From the NCBI RefSeq assembly GCF_018918345.1, contig NZ_JAHLQI010000005.1, positions 150,970-214,969 of the forward strand: 64,000 nt of DNA, given 5' to 3'. Below the pieces are notes generated by a model, which saw only the letters and a list, made by a program, of their open reading frames with translations, was not told where the DNA came from and did no database searches. This DNA comes from Butyricicoccus intestinisimiae (lineage in GTDB: Bacteria > Bacillota > Clostridia > Oscillospirales > Butyricicoccaceae). Of the stretch, positions 17,722 to 25,600 are shown piece after piece (positions within the stretch are counted from its first letter, which is position 1; every line of letters starts with the position of its first letter). A program made the position numbers and the translations under genes.

Positions 17722-18789
17722 ATGATTACATTACCAGAAAAGCTGGCAAGCATGACCCCGTATGATCCGTGCGAGGATGTCTATCAGATTAAGCTGGATG
17801 CCAACGAGAGCTATTTCTCTCTGCCGGAGGAACTGCGCGATGCCATTGCGGCGAGCATTGACACGATTGATTTCAATCGCTATCCTGACCCGACCGTGGC
17901 GGATGTCCGCCGTCTGGCAGGACGCGAATTCCGCATTGCGCCGGGCAATATTGTCGTCGGAAACGGTTCAGACGAGCTGATTTCTCTGATTATGAATACC
18001 TTTGCGCCGCGCGGCGGCAAGGTCATGGTGCTGTCTCCGGATTTTTCCATGTATCAGTTCTATGCAGAGGTTGCAGAGCTGGAAGTCGTCAATATGCTCA
18101 AGGACGGCGAATTTATGCTGACCGAGCAGCAAGTGATTGACCGCGCAAAGGCGGAAAAGCCGGATATTTTGATTTTCTCCAATCCGTGCAATCCGGGCGG
18201 TCAGGGCTTTGACCACGGCGAAGCAGTGCGCATTTGCATGGCACTGGAAGATACGCTTGTTGTCGTGGACGAGGCATATATGGACTTCTGGGATCAGAGC
18301 ATTCTCGATTGCTCGACCGCGCTGGAAAATGTGCTGGTGATGAAAACGCTGTCCAAGGCATTTGGCTGCGCAGCGATGCGCTGCGGCTTTATCATCGGCT
18401 ACAAAGATTTGATTGACCAGCTCAACAAGACCCGTTCGCCGTATAACATCAACACGATGACGCAGCTCGCTGCCTGCATCGTGCTGGAAGATACGAGCTG
18501 GCAGAAGGAGCAGTGCAAACAGCTCATTGCCCGCAAGGAAGAACTGGAAGCCGCCTGCCAAAAGTTGGCGGAAAAATACGGCGTGTTTACCGTTTTGCCG
18601 ACACATACCAATTTTGCTGTTTTGCGCACAGAAAAGTGCACGGAAATCTTTGAAGAACTGAAAAAACGCAGCATTTGCGTGCGCTGCTTCCCGAAATTCC
18701 AGATGCTTCGCATCACCACCGGCAGCGAGCAGGAAAATGCAATCCTGCTGACCGAGCTGGAAGATATTTGCGCAGATATGCAGGCATAA
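17722..18789 (+). CDS. hisC: Histidinol-phosphate aminotransferase
   Basis: 355 residues. It is a PLP-dependent class II aminotransferase-like enzyme of histidine synthesis, using glutamate and imidazole acetol phosphate. Features: KLDANESYFSLP near the N-terminus, VVGNGSDELI (PLP phosphate region), SNPCNPGG, VVDEAYMDFWD with the cofactor Asp, and the Schiff-base Lys212 in TLSKAFG. The ATG at 17722 follows GGGAGGA. A related specificity for aromatic substrates cannot be excluded, but the operon settles the main role. Confidence 0.95.
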   Translation: MITLPEKLASMTPYDPCEDVYQIKLDANESYFSLPEELRDAIAASIDTIDFNRYPDPTVADVRRLAGREFRIAPGNIVVGNGSDELISLIMNTFAPRGGKVMVLSPDFSMYQFYAEVAELEVVNMLKDGEFMLTEQQVIDRAKAEKPDILIFSNPCNPGGQGFDHGEAVRICMALEDTLVVVDEAYMDFWDQSILDCSTALENVLVMKTLSKAFGCAAMRCGFIIGYKDLIDQLNKTRSPYNINTMTQLAACIVLEDTSWQKEQCKQLIARKEELEAACQKLAEKYGVFTVLPTHTNFAVLRTEKCTEIFEELKKRSICVRCFPKFQMLRITTGSEQENAILLTELEDICADMQA

Positions 18790-18802
18790 AAGGAGAAACG
18801 TG

Positions 18803-19420
18803 ATGGGATACATTGGAATTGTTGACTATGGCGCAGGAAATCTCATGAGTGTATCCAACTCACTCAATTTTCTTGGGCTGGAAAATAAAATTGTCACCAC
18901 ACCGGAGCTGATGGAAGGCGCTTCCGGCATTATCCTGCCGGGTGTTGGCGCATTTCCGGATGCGATGCAGGCACTGGAAGAATCCGGTCTGACCGCGTCG
19001 CTGATTCAAGCGGCAAAGACCAAGCCGTTTTTGGGTATTTGCCTTGGCGCGCAGATGCTGTTTGAAGAAAGCGATGAAATTCGTCCGACAAAGGGGCTGG
19101 GCTTGCTGCCGGGCCGCGTGCAGAAAATTGAGACGGATCTTAAGCTGCCGCAGATTGGCTGGAACAGCCTGCAGTATCACAAGCAGGATCCGCTGCTGGT
19201 GGGCGTGCCGGAAGGCGCTTACGTGTACTTTGTACATACGTTTAAGATGTGCCCGTCTGACAGCAACGACTTGATTGCAGCCTGCGATTACAACGATCAG
19301 GTGACGGCACTGGTTGGACGCGGACAGATGTACGGCAGCCAGTTCCATCCAGAAAAGAGCGGAGAGGTCGGCATGACCATCCTGCGCAACTTCGGAAACA
19401 TGGTAGGAGGGGCAGAATGA
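18803..19420 (+). CDS. hisH: Imidazole glycerol phosphate synthase glutaminase subunit
   Basis: 205 residues. It releases ammonia from glutamine and passes it to HisF. Triad: Cys80 in GICLGAQML, His182 and Glu184 in SQFHPEKSG. The N-terminus GIVDYGAGNLMSV is typical. ATG at 18803 is chosen over GTG at 18800 because of its spacing to AGGAGA (18791-18796). The stop overlaps the hisA start (ATGA). Confidence 0.95.
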   Translation: MGYIGIVDYGAGNLMSVSNSLNFLGLENKIVTTPELMEGASGIILPGVGAFPDAMQALEESGLTASLIQAAKTKPFLGICLGAQMLFEESDEIRPTKGLGLLPGRVQKIETDLKLPQIGWNSLQYHKQDPLLVGVPEGAYVYFVHTFKMCPSDSNDLIAACDYNDQVTALVGRGQMYGSQFHPEKSGEVGMTILRNFGNMVGGAE

Positions 19421-20139
19421 GAATTTTACCTGCAATTGACCTGCACGATCAGATGTGCGTGCGCTTGGTAAAGGGCGATTACGCAACGGCACATAAGGTT
19501 GCGGAGGACGCAGTAGATACCGCAAAGGCATTTTTGGACGCCGGCGCGGAGCAGATTCATATGGTGGATTTGGACGGCGCAAAAGACGGCACCCATCCGA
19601 ATTATCCGGTGGTTCGCCGCGTCATTGAGCAGACCGGCGCAGCGGTTGAGCTGGGCGGCGGCATCCGCACGATGGAGGATGTCGAGCGCGTATTGGAGCT
19701 GGGCGTAAAGCGTGTGATTATCGGCTCTGCGGCGGTGAAAAATCCGCAGTTTGTCAAGGAAGCCTGCGAAAAATATGGCGATAAAATTGCTGTTGGCATT
19801 GATGCCCTGCACGGTACGGTTCGCACGGAAGGCTGGATTAAAGACAGCGGCACGGATTACATTGCCTTTGCCAAGCTGATGGAATCGTACGGCGTCAAGA
19901 CCATTATCTTTACCGATATTGACAAGGACGGCATGCTGTCCGGCCCGAACTTTGAGCAGCTGCAAGCACTGCGCGATGCAGTTTCCTGCGGCATTGTGGC
20001 ATCCGGCGGCGTTTCTACGCTGGAGGACATCGCCAAGCTGCGCGACATGGGCATCGAAGAAGCCATTGCCGGCAAGGCGGTGTACACCGGTCAGCTGGAT
20101 GTCAAGCAGGCGATTGCCGTGGCAGCAGGGGAGGCGTGA
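19417..20139 (+). CDS. hisA: 1-(5-phosphoribosyl)-5-[(5-phosphoribosylamino)methylideneamino]imidazole-4-carboxamide isomerase
   Basis: 240 residues. It performs the Amadori rearrangement step (ProFAR isomerase) on a TIM barrel. Catalytic Asp8 lies in ILPAIDLHD; the phosphate-binding halves are VELGGGIRT and [10 protein letters not shown]. The sequence [14 protein letters not shown] is characteristic. It is translationally coupled to hisH by an ATGA overlap and followed by hisF after 2 bases. Confidence 0.95.
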   Translation: MRILPAIDLHDQMCVRLVKGDYATAHKVAEDAVDTAKAFLDAGAEQIHMVDLDGAKDGTHPNYPVVRRVIEQTGAAVELGGGIRTMEDVERVLELGVKRVIIGSAAVKNPQFVKEACEKYGDKIAVGIDALHGTVRTEGWIKDSGTDYIAFAKLMESYGVKTIIFTDIDKDGMLSGPNFEQLQALRDAVSCGIVASGGVSTLEDIAKLRDMGIEEAIAGKAVYTGQLDVKQAIAVAAGEA

Positions 20140-20141
20140 CA

Positions 20142-20915
20142 ATGCTCGCAAAACGTATTATTCCGTGTCTCGATGTCAATAACGGCCGCGTGGTCAAGGG
20201 TGTCAATTTTGTCAACCTGCGCGACGCCGGTGATCCGGTAGAGCTTGCAACGTTTTATTCGCAGCAGGGTGCAGATGAGATTGTTTTTTTGGACATCACA
20301 GCGACCTATGAGAACCGGCAGACCATCGCGGACGTTGTGCGCCGCACGGCACAGCAGGTGTTTGTTCCACTGACTGTCGGCGGCGGCATTCGCACCAGTG
20401 ACGATTTTAAAGAGCTGCTGCGCGCTGGCGCAGATAAGATTTCCGTCAATTCCGCCGCTGTTACCAACAAGCAGCTGATTGCAGAGGCTGCACAGAAATT
20501 CGGCAGCCAATGCGTCGTTGTTGCGATTGACGCGCGTGCCTGCACGGACTTGGAACAGTGCCCGAGCGGCTACGAAGTCTATGTCGCAGGCGGCAGAAAG
20601 CCGACAGGATTGGACGCCGTTGCTTGGGCAAAGGAAGTTTATGAACTGGGTGCAGGTGAAATTCTGCTGACCTCGATGGATAAGGACGGCACCAAGTCCG
20701 GTTTTGAACTGAATTTGACGGATATGGTTGCGCAGGCAGTCGGCATTCCGGTTATTGCATCGGGTGGCTGCGGCAACTTGGAGCACTTTGCGGAAGTATT
20801 TGAAAAGACCGGTGCGGACGCCGCGCTGGCGGCATCGCTATTTCATTATGGCGAGCTGACAGTTCCGCAGGTAAAGGAATACCTGAATGGCAAGAACATT
20901 CCGGTTAGACTGTGA
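20142..20915 (+). CDS. hisF: Imidazole glycerol phosphate synthase cyclase subunit
   Basis: 257 residues. It is the TIM-barrel cyclase that uses ammonia from HisH to give imidazole glycerol phosphate and AICAR. It starts [12 protein letters not shown] with catalytic Asp11, then [31 protein letters not shown] and [12 protein letters not shown] at 20142 is preferred over GTG at 20136 because GGGGAGG lies 8 bases upstream and homologues begin with M(L)xKRIIPCLD. It is followed by hisI after 9 bases. Confidence 0.95.
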   Translation: MLAKRIIPCLDVNNGRVVKGVNFVNLRDAGDPVELATFYSQQGADEIVFLDITATYENRQTIADVVRRTAQQVFVPLTVGGGIRTSDDFKELLRAGADKISVNSAAVTNKQLIAEAAQKFGSQCVVVAIDARACTDLEQCPSGYEVYVAGGRKPTGLDAVAWAKEVYELGAGEILLTSMDKDGTKSGFELNLTDMVAQAVGIPVIASGGCGNLEHFAEVFEKTGADAALAASLFHYGELTVPQVKEYLNGKNIPVRL

Positions 20916-20924
20916 GGAAATTCT

Positions 20925-21257
20925 ATGAATTTAGATAAATTTTTCAAAAAAGGAGAGCTGATTCCGGTCATCTGTCAGGATGAGCGGAACAATGAAGTTC
21001 TCATGCTGGGCTATGCAAACAAGCAGGCATTGGCAAACACGATGGAAACAGGAACCGCTTGGTTTTTCTCCCGCAGCCGTCAGAAGCTGTGGAACAAGGG
21101 CGAGACCTCCGGCAATTTCATTTTTGTCAGTGAGATTTTGACCGACTGTGATGATGATACGCTCATCTATCGCGGCATCCCGAAGGGACCGACCTGCCAC
21201 ACCGGCAATCGCACCTGCTTCTATCAGGAGCCAATCTGGAAAAAGCCGGAGGAATAA
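20925..21257 (+). CDS. hisI: Phosphoribosyl-AMP cyclohydrolase
   Basis: 110 residues, the monofunctional HisI without the HisE pyrophosphohydrolase half. It opens the purine ring of phosphoribosyl-AMP. Family signatures: [19 protein letters not shown] and the metal-binding [11 protein letters not shown] with the later [12 protein letters not shown]. It is the last gene of the operon, followed by a terminator. hisE, hisB and hisD are not in this window and must lie elsewhere. Confidence 0.95.
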   Translation: MNLDKFFKKGELIPVICQDERNNEVLMLGYANKQALANTMETGTAWFFSRSRQKLWNKGETSGNFIFVSEILTDCDDDTLIYRGIPKGPTCHTGNRTCFYQEPIWKKPEE

Positions 21258-21261
21258 GAAA

Positions 21262-21305
21262 AAAGGCACGAGACCGCGCATTGCGGTTTTGTGCCTTTAC
21301 TTTTT
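21262..21305. terminator. Bidirectional terminator between hisI and the XRE regulator gene
   Basis: An outer stem aaaggcac/gtgccttt (21262-21269 with 21291-21298) and an inner stem accgc/gcggt (21273-21277 with 21283-21287). T runs follow on both strands. The stop codon of the minus-strand XRE gene lies within the right arm. Confidence 0.75.
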
Positions 21306-21518
21306 CGGGTAAGGTGTTCGAATGTTGGTGCGTCCGAGTAAGTAATCCGTAGATGTTTGGTAAAAGTCAGCGAGCGTCAATAAATGTGAAACCGGAATGG
21401 TTTGAAATCCGCGCTCGTAGCGAGAATATACTGTTTGGCTGGTGTGCAGCAATTCGGCAATGTCTTGCTGCCGGAGATCGCGATCTTCGCGCAAATCGCG
21501 CAAACGCTGAAAATACAT
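21297..21518 (-). CDS. Small XRE-family helix-turn-helix transcriptional regulator
   Basis: 73 residues. The ATG at 21518 is chosen because AGAGGTGA lies just upstream; a longer reading from 21575 lacks a site. It is almost entirely an HTH_3 domain: LRDLREDRDLRQQDIAELL, then the recognition-helix region TSQTVYSRYERG, then IPVSHLLTLADFYQTSTDYLLG, a textbook Cro/C1 pattern. There is no sensor domain, so it probably acts as a simple dimeric repressor. Several TAGTAC half-sites lie in the divergent region that also holds promoters for the exonuclease gene, suggesting autoregulation and control of that neighbour. Confidence 0.88.
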   Translation of the reverse strand: MYFQRLRDLREDRDLRQQDIAELLHTSQTVYSRYERGFQTIPVSHLLTLADFYQTSTDYLLGRTNIRTPYPKK

Positions 21519-21532
21519 GGAGTCACCTCTGC

Positions 21533-21609
21533 TATAGTACATATTGATACTATTGACAGTACAGTAAATTTTCATTACAATGCTGTATATAGAACTTAAA
21601 AGTACTATA
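21533..21609. promoter_or_regulatory. Cluster of TATAGTAC half-sites between the XRE gene and xth (candidate operators)
   Basis: TATAGTAC at 21533-21540, its near-complement GATACTAT at 21546-21553, and AGTACTATA at 21601-21609. They bracket a consensus + strand promoter at 21553-21581. This is the arrangement expected for an XRE autorepressor controlling both directions. It rests on short motifs. Confidence 0.45.
21553..21581 (+). promoter_or_regulatory. Upstream promoter directed at xth
   Basis: TTGACA (21553-21558), 17-base spacer, TACAAT (21576-21581). Its -35 touches a GATACTAT half-site. Confidence 0.65.
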
Positions 21610-21637
21610 AGGTGCGAAATGAAACTATTGAAAATAA

Positions 21638-21666
21638 TTGAGATTTGCCTTCTTCTATGCTACAAT
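21638..21666 (+). promoter_or_regulatory. Proximal promoter of xth
   Basis: TTGAGA (21638-21643), 17-base spacer, TACAAT (21661-21666) with extended TGC. It lies 33 bases upstream of the ATG. Confidence 0.65.
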
Positions 21667-21698
21667 GGCAGGAGTACACGATGAGGAGGAATCCAACG

Positions 21699-22454
21699 AT
21701 GAAGCTGGTTTCATGGAATGTCAATGGTCTGCGGGCCTGCTTGGGCAAGGGCTTTCAGAACGTTTTTGATACATTGGACGCCGACGTATTCTGCCTGCAG
21801 GAGACCAAAATGCAGCCGGGACAGGCACAAGTGGCTTGTGAGGGCTATAACGAATACTGGTACAGTGCAGAGAAAAAGGGATACAGCGGCACGGCGCTGT
21901 TTACGCGGCAAAAGCCAATCGAAGTGGTGTGTGGCATGGGTATGGACGCACATGACCACGAGGGGCGCATTATCACGGCAGAGTATGAGAACTTTTATCT
22001 TGTGACCTGCTACACGCCCAATGCACAGAGCGAGCTGAAACGATTGGATTATCGCATGCAGTGGGAAGATGACTTCCGCGACTATGTAAAAGAGCTGGAC
22101 GCGCTCAAGCCGGTGATTATTTGCGGCGATTTGAACGTGGCACACGAAGAAATTGACCTGAAAAATCCGAAAACCAATCGGAAAAACGCAGGTTTCTCGG
22201 ATGAAGAACGTGCAAAGATGACTGAATTGCTGGAGTCCGGATTTACGGACAGCTTTCGGTATCTGTATCCGGAGCAGGAAGGCGCGTATAGCTGGTGGTC
22301 GTATCGCTTCCATGCACGGGAAAAGAATGCGGGCTGGCGCATTGACTATTTCTTGGTCTCTGACCGCATCAAGGATTCCATTCGGAAAGCGGAAATCTTG
22401 ACCGATATTATGGGCAGCGACCATTGTCCGGTGCTGCTGGAAATTGATTTGTAA
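21699..22454 (+). CDS. xth: Exodeoxyribonuclease III (AP endonuclease)
   Basis: 251 residues, the normal length. It cleaves DNA at abasic sites and acts as a 3'-5' exonuclease in base excision repair. Endonuclease/exonuclease/phosphatase fold motifs: SWNVNGLRA at the start, metal-binding Glu35 in CLQETKM, CYTPNAQ, CGDLNVAHEEIDL, WRIDYFLVSD and GSDHCPV with the catalytic His. The ATG at 21699 follows AGGAGGA; an in-frame start at 21645 is rejected. It is monocistronic with two candidate promoters and a terminator. Confidence 0.96.
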   Translation: MKLVSWNVNGLRACLGKGFQNVFDTLDADVFCLQETKMQPGQAQVACEGYNEYWYSAEKKGYSGTALFTRQKPIEVVCGMGMDAHDHEGRIITAEYENFYLVTCYTPNAQSELKRLDYRMQWEDDFRDYVKELDALKPVIICGDLNVAHEEIDLKNPKTNRKNAGFSDEERAKMTELLESGFTDSFRYLYPEQEGAYSWWSYRFHAREKNAGWRIDYFLVSDRIKDSIRKAEILTDIMGSDHCPVLLEIDL

Positions 22455-22474
22455 TACAGCACGTGAAGCATGAG

Positions 22475-22510
22475 AATCAGTTGTCAATGATTTTGACAAC
22501 TGATTTTTTT
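22475..22510 (+). terminator. Intrinsic terminator of xth
   Basis: A perfect 12-base stem (aatcagttgtca 22475-22486 with 22494-22505) is followed by a T run at 22504-22510. Confidence 0.85.
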
Positions 22511-22577
22511 ACGTTCCAAAGGGTTATAAAATTGTTAATATCTGCACTTCCGTTGTTTTTTTGAAACAAAATTGATG

Positions 22578-22583
22578 TATAAT
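22578..22583 (+). promoter_or_regulatory. -10 element upstream of the fused activase/dehydratase gene
   Basis: Perfect TATAAT at 22578-22583. The best -35 (TTGTTT, 22553-22558) is at 19 bases, so the promoter is only probable. Confidence 0.45.
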
Positions 22584-22621
22584 AGCTTCGGACAAAATGA
22601 GACAAGATTTTTTAGAAATTT

Positions 22622-22654
22622 CTGCTGGCTGTGCATACAGTACAGCAGTTTTTT
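22622..22654 (+). terminator. Terminator-like hairpin in the leader of the fused activase/dehydratase gene
   Basis: Outer stem ctgctg/cagcag (22622-22627 with 22643-22648) and inner stem ctgt/acag with a GCAT loop are followed by six Ts. It lies between the -10 at 22578 and the start codon at 22676, so it would attenuate the gene or end a ~65-nt small RNA. Confidence 0.6.
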
Positions 22655-22675
22655 AGAAGTGAGAGTAAGGACGAT

Positions 22676-25600
22676 ATGAACGATTTAAGCAGACAACAGG
22701 AATATCTTTTGCTGGGACTGGATGTCGGTTCTACAACGGTAAAAGCGGCAGTTGTAAAACCGGACGAACAAAAACCGCTGTTTGTGCGGTACCGCAGACA
22801 CCATGCAGAGCAGATGCACGCGATGCGCCTGCTGCTGGAAGAAGTACGCGAGGCATTCCCACAGGCAGCATTCCGCATCGCAGTTTGCGGCAGCGGCGGC
22901 AAGCCGATTGCCGACTGTACGGGTATCCATTTTGTACAGGAAGTTGTTGCCAATGCATCTGCGGTGCGGCATTTGTATCCGCAGACGCGCACGGCGATTG
23001 AATTGGGCGGACAGGACGCAAAGATTATCTTTTTCCAGTACGATGAAAACGCAGGACAGCTCGTCGCGCGCGATATGCGCATGAACGGCAGCTGTGCGGG
23101 CGGCACAGGCGCATTTATTGATGAGATTGCAGCGCTGCTCAAGACACCGACAGAGGGCTTTGAGGCGCTTGCCAGTCAGGGAGAAACCGTGCACAGCATC
23201 AGCGGACGATGCGGCGTGTTCGCCAAAACAGATATTCAGTCGGTGCTCAATGCGGGCGGTGCGCGGGAAGATATTGCGCTGTCTGCGTTTCATGCGATTG
23301 CCAAGCAGACCATCGGCGGTTTGTCGCAGGGTCTGGACATCACGCCGCCGGTAATTTTTGAAGGAGGCCCGCTGACCTTCAATCCGACGCTGGTGCGTGT
23401 ATTTTGTGAGCGCCTGCAGCTGTCGGAAGATGAAATCATTCGTCCGGCGCATCCGGATACCATCGTGGCACTTGGTGCTGCGCTGAGCATTCCGGAGCTG
23501 TTCGGGCAAGATGCAACGGATGTTCATGTGCTGGATCATGTGATTGCACAGCTCCGGCAGGCAGAAACCCAACGCAAGCATGTGGTCAGCAAACACGCAG
23601 AACCGTATTTTTCCACGGAGCAGGCGTGCCGCGCATGGCGGAAACTGCACGAAAGTCCTCAAATACCGCCCATCACGGCACAGGCGGGAGACACGCTGCG
23701 CGTATATATCGGTGTCGATGCGGGCAGTACAACGAGCAAACTGGTGCTGATAGACGAACAGGAGACGGTGATTGACAAGTTTTATGCCAACAATCGCGGC
23801 GATCCAATTCAAGTTGTTCGGCAAGGTCTGATGGAGCTGTATGAGCGCTATGCCCAGCGTGGCATTCGCTTAGAGGTGCTCGGCTTGGGAACAACCGGTT
23901 ATGGCGAACACATGCTTGCCAAGGCATTTGGCGCAGATTATCACACGGTAGAGACGGTTGCCCATGCCGCTGCGGCGCAGACGTATGTGCCGGATGTCAG
24001 CTTTGTGCTGGATATCGGCGGACAGGACATGAAAGCTATGTGGATTGACGGCGGTGTTGTGACCAATATCACGCTGAATGAAGCCTGCTCGTCCGGCTGC
24101 GGTTCGTTCTTGGAGGGATTTGCAGCGGCATTAGGCATTCCGGTCGATCGCATTGCCGATGCGGCGTTTCGTTCGCGGCAGCCCGCTGATTTGGGTAGCC
24201 GCTGCACCGTGTTTATGAACAGCACGATTATCACAGAACAGAAAAACGGACGCACACCGGAGGATATTATGGCAGGACTGTGCCGTTCGATTATCCGCAA
24301 TGTGTTCACAAAAGTTGTGCGCATATCCAATTCGGCTATGCTCGGCAAACAGGTTGTCGTGCAGGGCGGCACCTTCAAAAATGATGCGGTGCTGTGTGCA
24401 CTGGAACAGTATTTGGGACAACCGGTGACCCGTGCGCCGTATCCGGGCGAAATGGGTGCCATTGGTGCGGCACTGCTCACCAAACGGCAGGCGAGAAACC
24501 ACGCGGTCAGCAATTTTATTGGATTTGCAGCACTGCCGGACTTTCAGTACAGCAAACAGGACGGTGTGCCGTGCCCGTTTTGCGGCAACCATTGCAGCAG
24601 AACCATTCTCCGGTTTTCAAACGGCAGTTCGTTTATCACGGGCAATCGCTGTGAGCGCGGTGAGATTTTAGGCAATCCGAAGGATGCGGCCGTGCGCGAG
24701 CAGGTCAAGCATACACACCGAAGCAAAGACGAAGTACCAAATTTGTTTCGCACAAGAGAACAACTGCTGTTTCAGGATTATGACTATCCAAAACTGGACG
24801 ATGACAAGCAGCTGACCATTGGTATCCCGCGTGTGCTGTCGTTTTGGGAGACCATGCCGTTTTGGAAGGTGTTCTGGCGCAGCTTGGGATATCATGTGCA
24901 GGTGTCCGACAGCAGCACCCGCGCGATGTATGAAAACGGCCTGTCTGCTGTCACCTCAGACACGGTATGTTTCCCCGCGAAGCTTGTGCACGGACATCTG
25001 CGCAATTTGAAAGAAAAAGGCGTAGACCGAATTTTCATGCCGTCTATCACAACGGTAAAAAGTGAAAATCTGGCGGAAACCAGTGAATCCATGTGTGCCG
25101 TTGTCAAAGGCTATCCGCTTGTCATTCGCAATTCCGATAATCCGGAGCGCCGGTGGGGCATTCCGTTTGATGCGCCGCTGTTTCATTGGCATTTGCCGGA
25201 GGACAGAGACCGCCAGCTCACACAGTACATGCAGGAGACGTTCGGCATTTCACCGCAGCTGACGCGCAAAGCGATTGCGGCGGGCGATGCGGCGCAGCGG
25301 GAATTTTCTGATCGTCTCAAAGCCGAAGGGCAGAAAATTATAGATGACGTACAAAAAAGAGGCACCTATGCGGTTGTATTGGCGTCCAGACCGTATCAAA
25401 ATGATACGTTAGTCAATCATGATTTGCCGGAGCTGTTTACCGAGCATCATATTCCGGTGCTGACCATAGACAGTCTGCCGGACATCAATCGCGTTGATCT
25501 GCGCAACAGCCGATTGGACATCGTCAACAACTATCATGCGCGCATGCTGTCCGGCGCTGTGCTTGCGGCGGGCTGTGATTATCTGGAGTACGCACAGGTC

